A stretch of 64,000 nt of DNA, from positions 186,001 through 250,000 of the forward strand of contig JAPJBO010000024.1 in assembly GCA_030068145.1 (NCBI GenBank), in the 5' to 3' direction. The notes below the pieces were generated by a model that was not told where the DNA came from, ran no database searches, and saw nothing but the letters and a program-made list of their open reading frames with translations. Shown here in pieces: positions 1 through 10,347 of the stretch (position 1 is the stretch's first letter; each line of letters opens with the position of its first letter). Position numbers and translations under genes: made by a program. This DNA is from Diplonema papillatum (lineage: Eukaryota > Euglenozoa > Diplonemea > Diplonemida > Diplonemidae).

Positions 1-536
1 ACAGTAGTTCTAATCCAAAATTCTCGGCATTCCAGTGTGCCTCACAAGCTACAGCGAGAATTGCGAGACCAACGAATGCAAAAGAAACTGGCATGTGCGG
101 GTGAGGACGTGCTGCAGTGACAATGTCTTCCCTTGATGGCTTGCGGACACCTTGCCAACAAGCCAAATTTTGCATTCACGGCAACTTCCAGCTCAGAAGA
201 TACCCGTGTGTTGGCGACAACAGTTGCTACGGTCTCGAGGGCGATGGGGGCCTGCTTGAGCCCATTCGACACCAGCTCAAACGCTGAGTATTCCACAAAC
301 CAATATGCATCAGGATTGTGTTCTGGGAAGGCGGGGTGACCAGCGTGTAAACTTACGGTCAATCTTATTCTCCCCGACTTTTTCCTATCTTTTTGAATTG
401 AATGAGTACTCGTTGAAAATATTTTTATAAATCTGGAAATCGCGTTACCCGTTGTATTTAACGGTACCCGTTGTATTTAGCCCCCACTGATAATTCGACC
501 CCACCCAGTAACAGTGAATACATAGCTTTTTCTTTT
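1..536. other. No recognised gene; short direct repeat
   Basis: I see no recognisable gene here. A minus-strand frame at 42-362 is open for about 106 codons, but it has no motif I can name. A 16-17 bp direct repeat (TTGTATTTA-containing) lies at about 444-460 and 464-480, just before the S repeat. Confidence 0.4.
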
Positions 537-815
537 TTTTGGACCGGAATCCCTAAAAACCCGCATTTCGGAAAGTTTTTGTCCCACATTTTCCCCTGGG
601 CATTTTGACCATTTCACCTTAGAGCCTGGTAAATGCACGACTGTGAGCTTTTTTTTATCAAATTTTATCAAGTTTATTTCTTGATTTTTTTCTCGTCTTG
701 CTCTCTGCAATATTGAAGATTCCATCCTTGGATGGCGTGATTGCCGTGGGTCTGGACCCTATCTGGACCCTAGCGCTAACCCGGGGAGACCCTCGATTTA
801 CAGGTACCCTTGGGT
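537..815 (+). repeat. Dispersed repeat S, copy 1 (uninterrupted)
   Basis: This roughly 280-bp block recurs at 44345-44597 continuing at 45094-45165, where an rRNA fragment interrupts it. A more diverged reverse copy lies at 18590-18735. Shared landmarks are a 'TTTTGACCATTTCACCTTAG' core, a T-rich stretch with 'TTATCAAGTTTATTTCTTGA', and a tail ending near 'GGATTTACAGGTACCCTTG'. There is no ORF. This copy shows the uninterrupted form and so defines the insertion junction in copy 2. It may be a SINE or MITE; I saw no terminal inverted repeats. Confidence 0.7.
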
Positions 816-943
816 ACAGCTGCCCGCATCCAACCGGCAGTCAGCTCGCATCGGGGAGGTGACGCTGGACAAGGTGTTCTGCTGCCCCGGGGGCACCGTC
901 GTCGGCGGGGGCTGGCGGGGAAGCTTCGCACCCCTGGGGTGCC

Positions 944-1946
<1,003 letters not shown>

Positions 1947-1968
1947 AAGTTCAGGGCTTCAAGCGGGT

Positions 1969-2024
1969 AACGGCTGAATCGAAGTATAGCCCACTTTAAC
2001 GGCTGAATCGAAGTATAGCCCACT
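1969..2024. repeat. 28-bp tandem duplication
   Basis: Two adjacent copies of a 28-bp unit (TAACGGCTGAATCGAAGTAT...) lie beside the GT tract. Confidence 0.9.
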
Positions 2025-2245
2025 TGTCACTTTCACCAGTCGGCTTTGGGTTTCCGACACGCTGCTTTTGGCTGTGACTCCTCTCCGAAGGGGTCGGTGG
2101 GGCGGGATCCTTCGGGGGACGGATAGAGCGTGGGAGGCTGTCAGCTTCTCCATCCGGCACTCGGCTCAAGACTTCTGTTTTCATCCTGCGGTGTTAGCTG
2201 CGCGGGGTTTTCGGCCTGAGTGTCTTTACTCAGGCACCCGAGGAT

Positions 2246-2595
2246 GTCTTCAATGGTGTGGTCCACAGTACGATGTCCGTCGCTTCAATGGTGTGGTCCA
2301 CAGTACGATGTCCATCTCTTCAATGGTGTGATCCACAGTACGATGTTCATCTCTTCAATGGTGTGATCCACAGTACGATGTTCATCTCTTCAATGGTGTG
2401 ATCCACAGTACGATGTCCATCTCTTCAATGGTGTGATCCACAGTACGATGTCCATCTCTTCAATGGTGTGATCCACAGTACGATGTCCATCTCTTCAATG
2501 GTGTGATCCACAGTACGATGTCCATCTCTTCAATGGTGTGATCCACAGTACGATGTCCATCTCTTCAATGGTGTGATCCACAGTACGATGCCCAG
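2246..2595. repeat. 35-bp satellite, ten units
   Basis: The motif CAATGGTGTG recurs exactly every 35 bp at 2251, 2286, 2321, 2356, 2391, 2426, 2461, 2496, 2531 and 2566. The units differ by only a few substitutions (GTGGTCC versus GTGATCC, GTCCATC versus GTTCATC). The outer units on the left are the most diverged. There is no stable ORF. Confidence 0.97.
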
Positions 2596-2824
2596 TTTTC
2601 GGCAATCACCGGCTCCCCTACCCAGGAGTAAATCGCAAAAGACGAAAGGTCACACACCTGCCCGTCCCTCCTGTCGGCAGGCTGCGCTTGAGGCATGGTC
2701 CCGCACCGGCCGTTCATCTGTGGTTGTGGAGGGACTGAACTGCGGGCACCACGAGGATTGAGACAGAACACATCAAAATAAGTCAAAGGGGTGTGGGCCC
2801 CCACCGTCAGGCTGGCCCCAGGGG

Positions 2825-3012
2825 GTTAGTCACGACTTAGCAGTCCCAGGGCCACTCCCCCCACCCACCTGTATGTGTTCTCGTGGCCATCGCTACCGCG
2901 CTGACCTTTCCCACAACTCGAGAGAGAGACCCCTCTCCAGGGAGCTTCCGGTCTCCTCACTTCTCTTCGTGCTGCTACGGCGGGCGTAAGTCGCTCGGAG
3001 GCGCGCTGCAGG
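2825..3012 (+). repeat. Dispersed repeat R
   Basis: The first half (GCTACCGCGCTGACCTTTCC) recurs at 33040-33130. The second half (CTACTACGGCGGGCG-like, with CCGGTC) recurs at about 36400-36510. No coding capacity was recognised. From 3013 to 3900 I see no convincing gene, only short open frames without motifs. Confidence 0.6.
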
Positions 3013-3944
3013 TTGCGCTCTGCTACAGTGAGCGGCGCCTCTCCGGAACAGTCCACTACACTACCGTCAAAAGCTATAGGGCAGAAGCTCTTGCGGGTTT
3101 GCACCGACTTGAAGTTGTGTTATCACTCTATTGGCCTGTCTTCATTCCTTCTTTGCGATGTCGCTTCGTTGCCTCACCATGCCAATCTTTATGTGAACGA
3201 CGCCGCCCTGCGGTGTCGGATTGTCGTGTCTGCACTCGGTATTGCACTGACCGACAACAAACTGGTGATTTTGTTGCATTAGTGACTCAGGCCTTCGACT
3301 ACCCTGAGCAACGCACTATACAGCAACGCAGAAACGCGGAACCAGGCCGAGGACTCAACGGCTACAGTTTTGCTTCGGAAGACCGTTGTATGCTGCTCTG
3401 CTGTCTATAATGTGCGCACAGTCGTCATGACGTTACATGCACCGCCTCCCGGCGCTTCTTTGCATGCCCTTTAGAAGCTCCGGACAAGCTTCTTGGTTCA
3501 CAATTGAAAAGCACATACCGCAGGGTGGTCATGCAGCGGATGGTTGTCCGTGTCCTCGGCAGGCGCATCTGCAGTGAAAACGGGGCGGGTTATTAGGCGT
3601 GTTTTGAGGTTCGGAAGGTCGGCGTCCCTTTTTTTCTTTCATGGAACAACACCACGTCAGTGCACAATACTCGACGCAGCTGCTTTGACTCAAAGTTCGT
3701 TTGTGTTTCGCTCTGCTCATGTGTTCCGGTAGTGTTCCCTTCAGTACTACTAAGAATAGCTGAGTCGCGGCTCTTGACAAAGACAGGTGGAAAAGAGAAG
3801 GTGCTTTCGTTCTTCGCTTTTTCTCACGAACGGGGAGGTCGGTCCTGCTTTTGGCTTTGTAGGTTCTCCCGACTCTCCAAATCGTGGCTAGCACAAACAC
3901 AAGGGGTCTGATCAACTATTCCCTGCAGTATTAGCATACTTTTG

Positions 3945-4175
3945 AAAATACTCGAGGGACTGCCTTGTGCTCATTTCGAAGGAGGCTAGAGTGGGAGAAA
4001 ACAATACAACTACAAAGTGGGTCTTTTTTGTTGAACGCTTACGCCCGCCACTAAACCCAGATTTACCTGTGTTTCGTGAGCTACAGCACATTTACCTCCT
4101 TTGATCTATCGCAACTGGCAGTCTCCTCAAGTATTTCCTACAAAGCAGGTGCTTAATACACTGCTTTTACAAAAA
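3945..4175 (+). repeat. SINE-like repeat A, copy 1
   Basis: The block runs from 'CTCGAGGGACTGCC' through 'AACGCTTACGCCCGCCACT' and 'TACCTCCTTTGATC' to 'TATTTCCTACAAAGCAGGTG'. The same order is found at 39150-39355 (+), 28168-28330 (+), 42240-42440 (-) and 43665-43895 (-), with partial copies at 24893-24963 and 25425-25490. The copies are dispersed, occur in both orientations and have no ORF, so this is a short interspersed element, perhaps RNA-derived. A 20-bp direct repeat (CAACTATTCCCTGCAGTATT) flanks this copy at 3910 and 4210. Confidence 0.8.
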
Positions 4176-4711
4176 AGTAAAGTTTTAAGGTGTCCTCGCA
4201 AACCCGGGTCAACTATTCCCTGCAGTATTAGGCTAATTTAGCATACTTTCAAGAAGTTAATGGTAAGCTGGATTCAGGACACGAGCTTCTCATTACCTTC
4301 TACTTCTTCATGTTCGGGCATCTTGGCAACAAATTGGAGGCGCGGTGCGGTAGACAAGCCGAAGAGGGTTGAAGTATGGCTAAAAAGATAAGGTGGTGTC
4401 ACCTGAGGGGGTAACGCATTCGAGAGTTCTTTGTGTCCGTCTCACCTAGCGTAGCCGCCAGGTACCAGCAAACGATTGCAAGTGGCAGGGGTGTTGCCCA
4501 CGACAAGAGCACGCCGAGAGTGACTGTTTCCGAGGTCACGTCGTGGAAGACAGTTGACTAGCATCAAATTTGCCCCACAGTCTCGGTGGACTACAAAGCG
4601 GCCACGGCAATTCTTGCAGTGTGGCGCTACCACGAGCAAAACCCACCTGCACGTGCCGCAACTGGGATTTTTAGTAACTCCGAGCAACTTATGGACAGTA
4701 ACGTGGGAGGA

Positions 4712-4820
4712 CTTTTTGAGCCGGTCCATCCCCTCTTGATAGACCGTGGTGGACCGTAATTCACTGCGATAAACAGCGGCAGGCACTTCGATGCAGTTTC
4801 AAGAGATAAGGGACGGACAG
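4712..4820 (+). repeat. Dispersed repeat W (inverted partner at 36182-36370)
   Basis: This block is the reverse complement of 36182-36370, including 'GAGCCGGTCCATCCCCTCTT' and 'TGCAGTTTCAAGAGATAAGG'-type segments. In the distal copy, part of the unit (ACGGTCCACC) is triplicated. Confidence 0.75.
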
Positions 4821-4828
4821 TCTCATTT

Positions 4829-5062
4829 TTATTTGTAAGGCCCTGCCCGAGCCCCGCAGATAAAAAGGGCGATACCTCGGTCGGCGGATGCGGTTTTGAG
4901 GATCCGCTTCGCGTCGATCTCGAAGTACAGATCATCATCGCCTTCCTGTGCACCGTCCCCGGCGGCCGAGACTCTTTTCAGCGTCTCGTCGAGCTCGAAA
5001 TAAATATCCTTCTTCTTCCCCGCCGAATTTTTGCTGCCGCCCGGCTTTTCGTCGACCTTTGC
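4829..5062 (-). CDS. Short coding fragment with paired YFELD/YFEID motifs
   Basis: A GC-rich minus-strand frame of about 77 codons starts just after an upstream in-frame TAA and ends at TAA 4829-4831. It has no ATG at its 5' end. The product is Lys/Gly/Asp-rich and contains two related segments, 'DIYFELDETLKRVS' and 'DLYFEIDAKRILKTA', suggesting an internal duplication. The 5' edge follows 'CCCCCCACAACAG', which could be a splice acceptor, so this may be a 3' exon or a truncated gene. The family is not recognised. Composition argues that it was coding at some time. Confidence 0.4.
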   Translation of the reverse strand, partial: AKVDEKPGGSKNSAGKKKDIYFELDETLKRVSAAGDGAQEGDDDLYFEIDAKRILKTASADRGIALFICGARAGPYK

Positions 5063-5164
5063 CTGTTGTGGGGGGTTTTAGAGTTAAAGTTCGCTTGAGA
5101 GATCCTATCTCCGAGTGACCTGCGTTTGAATGGGTTCTTCTAAAGACGTACTACTACTAGTACT

Positions 5165-5245
5165 AGGGGGGAAAAACTTAGTTTAATGTTTAGGCAGAAC
5201 ACTGCCTCGCATGCATGTTTGATGCTAGCATCAAGTCTTCGTCGA
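5165..5245 (+). repeat. Repeat E, partial copy
   Basis: This partial copy carries 'AACTTAGTTT', 'TTTAGGCAGAACACTGCCTC' and the palindrome TTGATGCTAGCATCAA. Related copies lie at 36100-36165, 48160-48375, 52640-52870 and 55630-55735. Confidence 0.65.
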
Positions 5246-5289
5246 AGAAAGTGTAAAATACATGGATTTACAAAGATCTTTGCATTTTT

Positions 5290-6020
5290 CCACATGTTTT
5301 TCAAAATGAACTACTTCTTTTACATCTTTGTGTAAAAAAGAAAAAAGAAAGATCTTGAAGTTTTGTAAAAAATAGTGACTGTGCGTGGTCCTTTTTGAGG
5401 TGAATTGCGCCTGTCGTTGCCTCTCCCTTGAGGTTGTAGCCCAAGGAAACCAGCTGTGAGACAAAACTCGGCGCCAGTCTCGTCAGATTGCACCAGAAAA
5501 GAACTTCACGGGTTACAAAACACCCGCCCAACACGAGGCACGCGCCCAAGAACGTGCGGCCACCGTAGCACCCGGAATCCTTTCTCGGTTCTGGTAGACT
5601 ATAACCTAGTCCAGTTTCACATGTAGGTAAGGCAACAGACTGAACAAGCCGACAACGCTTCTCAGCTTGGGTTGGTTCGACACGCTGCTCTCTCCACCTT
5701 GCTCGCGTTTCCGCTTCATTTCGAAACGGGCAAGTTTGTCTACCTCCGATGCAGTGTCACTCCACTTCTTTGTGACTAAAGCACGTGTCCGAGCATCCTG
5801 CAGACACTGCTTCTTACCCTTCGCGTATACATGCGATGGGTTTTGCCATAGAAGAGCTTTGCGGCCTCCGGCATCTCATCGAGGTTACGGTCCTCAAGAT
5901 TCATCGGGCCTGCACGAGCCTCAGGCTCGTGATCGGGCTCCGGGTCCGCGACGAAATCTGTTGTTGCCACGGAGCCAGAGGATTTCGAATCAGTGAGTCG
6001 GAATCAGTGGAATCGGACAT
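5290..6020 (-). pseudogene. Decayed ORF of unknown family, frameshifted
   Basis: Three overlapping minus-strand frames can be read as one broken protein. An ATG near 6020 gives a Ser/Asp-rich start (MSDSTDSDS). After a shift, 'VADPEPDHEPEARAGPMNL' and 'FYGKTHR' follow to about 5830. After a second shift, a Lys/Arg-rich segment (ALVTKKWSDTASEVDKLARF) runs to about 5640. Further downstream comes 'GGRTFLGACLVLGG' with 'REVLFW'. The stops and shifts make it non-functional. I cannot name the family; the acidic start followed by basic DNA-binding-like text would suit a transposon protein. Confidence 0.3.
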
Positions 6021-6185
6021 TGTTTACTTGGTCCGAGACGAGGATATGCTAATAGCTCTGTCGAGCCAACCCCACTTTTTAGGGGGTCGGGGGCGAAGCC
6101 CGGGGCACTTTTTTAGCCTACCGTCGTACGCGTTTTGCTAGTAGTCCATTTCCCCCGCTCCGGGTTTTTCTTGATCCGTGACTCG

Positions 6186-6310
6186 GCACCGGGTATTTGC
6201 CGCACAATTCAGGCCTAAAGGCCCGGGTTCGAACCCGGCCGAGGACACCCGGGCGAGGCACTTTTCCGGTCGAAAATGATTTTCGGGGGTTGGTGGTTTT
6301 CGGGGTCTAT
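6186..6310 (+). repeat. tRNA-like repeat with B-box, left copy
   Basis: The block contains a 14-bp palindromic GGGTTCGAACCC (pol III B-box/T-loop type) followed by 'GCGAGGCACTT' and 'AATGATTT'. It is related to the reverse complement of 6535-6660. No complete cloverleaf with a paired acceptor stem can be drawn, so this is a tRNA-like relic or SINE head, not a functional tRNA. Confidence 0.5.
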
Positions 6311-6534
6311 CATGCCCGAAACTTGCGTTTTTTGCAGAGTTTCTCAATAACACGCGGTATTTGGGTCCCCTTGGGTAACGTGAGTCAGTCTACCAGAACT
6401 GAGCATCGCCCGAACTTGCTTCACCCAAACTTAGCTTCACCAGAAGTTAGCTTCGCCCGCGCTTTGCTTTTGCATCACCACAACTTAGCAACTTGGTTTC
6501 GCCCGAAATTTGCTGCTTTCCGAACTTTACAAAC

Positions 6535-6660
6535 CCCGTAAATCATTGTCGACCAGACAAGTGCCTCGCCCGGGTTCGAACCCGGGACCTCCAGCCCTGA
6601 AGGCTTGCGCTGTTCACTCTACCATCACGGTGTCATTTCCAGGGGGAAAACTTCCAACGG
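6535..6660 (-). repeat. tRNA-like repeat with B-box, right copy (inverted)
   Basis: Read on the minus strand it holds a possible D-arm (GATGGTAGAGTGAA), an anticodon-like hairpin AGC-CTTCAGG-GCT, a variable stretch and a perfect T-arm (CCCGGGTTCGAACCCGGG), then GCGAGGCACTT. The anticodon position would read TCA. No 5' acceptor strand pairs with GCGAGGC, so it is probably a tRNA-derived pseudogene or SINE. Between the two arms, 6380-6530 is a degenerate array of 'AGCTTCGCCCGAACTT'-like words. Confidence 0.45.
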
Positions 6661-7203
6661 AAGTGACTGCAAACAATCGTTCTCCCAGACATTTGTCCCT
6701 CACAGGCATCTGTTCGTTACAGGCATCTGATATTTACAGGCACCTCATGATCAGGCTCATCTGATTGCCACCGGGTGGGCGTATGTTGCAGTAGAGTGAT
6801 TGCCAGGCCTTCGACTACCCTGAACGCACTGTGCACACAGTCGGTGTCTACGTAACAGCAGATAGGTCGCGCTGCGGGGGTGAACGTCGTTGTCCGCAGA
6901 AGGGGGTCGTGCCGTGTCGGCGGGTGTCCGCCGCTTCTTCTCACCGCGTTTGCGGAGCCCTCGCCGAGCCTTATTGGCCGTGTGAGCAACGATTAAAGCA
7001 CAGAAACTGCAGCTACTACCTTGACCTTTTTTCACAAAACTTCAAGATCATTTCTTCAAGATGCGAAAAATGGGCAAGTCCAACAACTTCTGAAAAGGAG
7101 TTTGTCAATCCCTGGCCTTCCCCCCCCCAAAAAAAAAGACTCCAGATACGCAAACTCTCTCGAACGCTGCACACGGGCATCCTTCAAGTGACCTCACAAC
7201 TAT

Positions 7204-7358
7204 CATGTTGCATAAGGCGTATCCGGATCTGAAAGCCGAAGACTTTGTAACACTTTACCGCGACCGGGAAGTCGCGAACCGGGTTCAGCTTGCACTGCAA
7301 AAGCAGCATAATTGTGTCTTGCGCACGAGCGCGGAAATCCGCCACCCACCATTCGGTT
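7204..7358 (+). pseudogene. Short coding relic, family unknown
   Basis: From ATG 7204 to a TAG ending at 7358 there are 51 codons with charged, protein-like content (AEDFVTLYRDREVANRVQ). After one shift, similar-looking text continues (EAYYKRIVLQRRTNHARTYG). No family is recognised; it is probably a fragment of a mobile-element ORF. Confidence 0.25.
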
Positions 7359-7789
7359 AGATATTGCAAGAACACAATTGCGAAGCTTACTACAAACGGA
7401 TAGTGTTACAAAGGCGAACGAATCATGCGAGAACCTATGGAGGGGCCCCTCGACAGCTTTCAGAACACGGCATAGTAAGTCAAGAGACGGATAAGCGTGC
7501 GCGCATTCTACTCCTGTTTGATCTGCATTTTCCACCTTTCCCCCCTTTCTTTGATCTGCTGGGTGTATTTGCGGAACTATGCAAGTTCCGCAAACAAATG
7601 CAAAATGTATCGAATGAACGAATGAAAGCTAGAAGGTACAAACGAAGACCAGTTTCAGCTTGCTCTGGGGACAGGTTTGATGTCATCTGGGGGGTTTTCT
7701 AAAGCCAGGTACCTCGGCTTCAGGTCGGCTGCATCAGTGTCGGCTTTCGACATGGGTTCGGTGGACCGCCCAAGACTGTCCCCAAAAAC

Positions 7790-7960
7790 TCGACTAAAAT
7801 TTTGACCAAATTTTTGACCAAATTTTTGACCCAACTTTTTGACCAAAATTTTGACCAAAATTTTGACCAACATTTTGACCAAATTTTTGACCAAATTTTT
7901 GACCAAATTTTTGACCAAATGTTTGACCAAAATTTTGACCAAATTTTTGACCTCCCAAAA
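7790..7960. repeat. 11-12 bp minisatellite (TTTTTGACCAAA)n
   Basis: About 14 units of TTTTTGACCAAA or TTTTGACCAAA form a head-to-tail array. It abuts the A/T-rich left arm of the TIR element that follows, and may be its subterminal repeat. Confidence 0.95.
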
Positions 7961-8270
7961 TTTAGAACAAAATCTGGACCAAAAAAAAACATGCATATAT
8001 TTGCAAAAAAACTTAGTATTTTTGCAAATATATGCATGTTTTTTTGCAAAAATAATATTATGCATAGGGTGCGTACCAAAAGGGGCGTGCGCTGCGGTGA
8101 ATAAACTTTTTTCAAGTACAAAAATGGGCCCCCATCCCAGCCCAGACCCATGGTTTTCCAGTACGTATGGCGGTGTGTTTTGGGCAGGGGTACCAGGTGG
8201 GGGAATCACCTTGCATGTGTGGAAAACTCAAAAAACCCCTGTTTTTCTATGTACACGCCCTCTATGCGCA

Positions 8271-9101
8271 ATGGACAGCCACAACAGGGGGGTATGGAGT
8301 ATGGCAGGGCGGCCATCATTTAATGCCCATGTGGATGGAAACGGCAAAGTAGGCTTCCACCAGCTGTTCCCTAAGGTGAAGCCATACATGAAGGAGTACG
8401 TGCCCTGGAAGCAGAGCAAGAGGCTGGAAGGCGTGGATAAGCAGGTAGCATCGTCGGTTTTGCTGCTGCTCGAGCATGTTTCAGGAGGAAACGTTGCCGG
8501 GTTGCTAGGCGATGTGTTTCGCAACTCGAAGAACGTGCTTTGGCGAGCATGCATGGGGCTTTCTGAAGAAAGCATTGCTTGGAGCGCGGAAGAGCGAAGC
8601 GGGATCATGCGTGGGATGAGGCTTTCTGGTTGGACGGCGCAGGAAGTTGCTGGGGCCGGCTTTGAGCCGACGAGACGAGAATGGCGGAACGTGACAACAC
8701 CGGACGCTAAAACGATTGGTCGGCCTGCAAATGAGGAATTGCATGGCAGTATCGTGGCTGAATGGCACAGTGCTTCTGTAGACAGCTGCATTGTACTGAA
8801 GCGGCTCAGCAGAGAAAGAGGTGAGGCCATCACCATCCGACACGTGCAGACAACGTTCATCGATGTTTACAAAAACTCTGCCCTCAATCCAGACCACCCA
8901 TCAGCAACGTCTGGCCTCACTGTGTCAAAAACGCAGTTCATGCGTTTTCGTCCGGTCGAGATTCGAAGGGCGAAACGAGCCCACATTTTGAAGGCAAGGT
9001 CTCGGACAAGCTGCCCGGCATCTCTTCTTTGCAAGGTAAGGTTGTTTGTTCGTTCACGACGAAGGACGAACTCGAGAGGAAAAACGCGACACTGTCACTG
9101 A
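8271..9101 (+). CDS. Putative transposon protein, N-terminal part
   Basis: The frame has an ATG at 8271 and ends at TGA 9099-9101 (276 codons). It lies between the inverted repeats. Its text is globular, with segments such as 'VGFHQLFPKVKPYMKEYVPW' and 'SKTQFMRFRPVEIRRAKRAH'. The 'F..FRP..I..AKR..' pattern resembles a Cys-binding linker seen in some uncharacterised eukaryotic transposon proteins; this is inference. The natural reading continues in another frame from about 9040. A donor-like AAG|GTAAGG sits at 9033-9041, and a CAG ending at 9123 would restore the frame, so either a short intron (9036-9123) or a disabling frameshift separates the parts. Confidence 0.45.
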   Translation: MDSHNRGVWSMAGRPSFNAHVDGNGKVGFHQLFPKVKPYMKEYVPWKQSKRLEGVDKQVASSVLLLLEHVSGGNVAGLLGDVFRNSKNVLWRACMGLSEESIAWSAEERSGIMRGMRLSGWTAQEVAGAGFEPTRREWRNVTTPDAKTIGRPANEELHGSIVAEWHSASVDSCIVLKRLSRERGEAITIRHVQTTFIDVYKNSALNPDHPSATSGLTVSKTQFMRFRPVEIRRAKRAHILKARSRTSCPASLLCKVRLFVRSRRRTNSRGKTRHCH

Positions 9102-9360
9102 AGGAGCTTTGCGCAGGCATCAGGAACGGTACGAAGCCTTCTGGCAAGACGTTGCCGACCCCACGTCCAACAGCTCACCAAAGGCACGCATCCCAAAATC
9201 TGCTCCAAGCAACCGGAAGTGCAGTCTATGCCACAAGACCGGGCACTACGCACCGCGTTGCCCGGAAAGGGATAACATTGATGAAGAGAGCGAAAGCGAC
9301 GACGAGTCAGCTGAAGCAAGCGACGAAGAGCCCCACACTCCTAAAAGGGCGAAACACTGA
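9040..9360 (+). CDS. Putative transposon protein, C-terminal CCHC zinc knuckle
   Basis: Frame 1 is open from 9040 to TGA 9360. It carries a clear CCHC zinc knuckle, CSLCHKTGHYAPRC (C-x2-C-x4-H-x4-C), after a segment 'HQERYEAFWQDVADPTSNSS', and then an acidic tail ending 'PHTPKRAKH'. Zinc knuckle plus acidic tail at a C-terminus is typical of transposon and retroelement nucleic-acid-binding proteins. No ATG opens this frame, so it was probably joined to the preceding ORF by splicing or before a frameshift. Confidence 0.55.
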   Translation, partial: GCLFVHDEGRTREEKRDTVTEGALRRHQERYEAFWQDVADPTSNSSPKARIPKSAPSNRKCSLCHKTGHYAPRCPERDNIDEESESDDESAEASDEEPHTPKRAKH

Positions 9361-9902
9361 ACCTTTCCAACATGATGTAACTTCCGGTCACGAGCTTGCT
9401 TATTACTCGCGTTAACCTGTCTTCAATCTCACGTTTTCTCTTGATTCACAGATCGAACGGGCAGGAAAAGTGGAACAGAGCTCATCGGAGACGCCTGACA
9501 TCCGGAACCGGCCGAAGTATCGTGTTCGTGGGATCACAATCGAGGGTTGAGAATAACCGATTCGACTGTTTCCTTCTTCAGCCTGCAGCACAACGAATCA
9601 GCCAAAATGGCCACAAATATGCAAAAAACGGCTAAGTGCATAGCCTGCAGACGTCGCCCTACCCCAGGCCACCATGGATGAAAGCACAACCCTACTGTGG
9701 ACAAAACACGGGTGCCAGACAGAAACCGGATGCCGTTTTTCTTGGTCAAAAAAAATTATTCACCGCAGCGCACGCCCTTTTGGTACGCACCCATATGCAT
9801 ATATTTGCAAAAAAAAAACTGCATTTTGTGTATGCATGTCACAAAAAGTTGCAGTTTTCTGCGCATATATCTGCAAGTTTCCCTTATTTTTTCGGGGGTT
9901 CG

Positions 9903-10112
9903 CGTAACCCTTCTTTTCCGGAAGATAACGTTATCTTTTCTTTTCTCTCTGGCGCTCTTTTTCTCTCTATCTCTCTCTTTGGCTAGCAAAGCGACTATTG
10001 CGACCGACACCACGACCCGTAATGAATGTGATCAAGGGCCCCCCACGTTCTACATGTTGAGCATTGAGTTCTTTAAGGTGCAAGTGCCATCAAGGCAGGC
10101 GAGCACTACTGT
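9903..10112 (+). repeat. Dispersed repeat P, copy 1
   Basis: The block 9903-10052 (TTCTTTTCCGGAAGATAACG ... GATCAAGGGCCCCCCACGTT) recurs at 52424-52580. It continues with 'GCATTGAGTTCTTTAAGGTG' and 'CATCAAGGCAGGCG'. That tail recurs at 63095-63150 and, diverged, in the 53-bp repeats around 52877 and 55036. Confidence 0.8.
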
Positions 10113-10347
10113 TGAGCAGGGGTTGCCATGTAGCCCGTACCGGTCTAAGCCTTCATTGTAACTTCCATAGTATCCCCGTTGGGACGGGTCCGACGGTCCG
10201 TTAGTCATCAGCGACATTGGGCGGGAAAAAAAAAAGAAAAAAAAAAGGGAAATAAAAGAAAGGGGAAAATGGTGGGTGTGTGGGTGGATAAGCTCGTGGT
10301 ACTGGGGGGGGGGATTCTCCACCATGCCGGCAAGTGTCCACCAAAGT

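Larger units (their letters stand above)
7985..9812 (+). mobile_element. TIR element encoding a CCHC-knuckle protein
   Basis: Inverted repeats bracket the ORFs: 8067-8104 (GGTGCGTACCAAAAGGGGCG, then TGCGCTGCGGTGAATAA) matches the reverse complement of 9756-9792 with one indel. Outside them both ends carry 'TGCAAATATATGCAT' words; on the left these form a 60-bp palindrome at 7985-8046. The layout is that of a DNA transposon. The coding part is shorter than a full transposase, so the copy looks internally deleted. The outer boundaries and target duplication are unclear. Confidence 0.55.

Noticed and set aside
2246..2595. CRISPR-like array
   Set aside because: The 35-bp units are contiguous with no unique spacers, and the genome is eukaryotic.
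6561..6650. A tRNA with anticodon TCA on the minus strand
   Set aside because: The T-arm and anticodon-like loop are good but no 5' acceptor strand pairs with the 3' side, and a related inverted copy nearby suggests a repeat.
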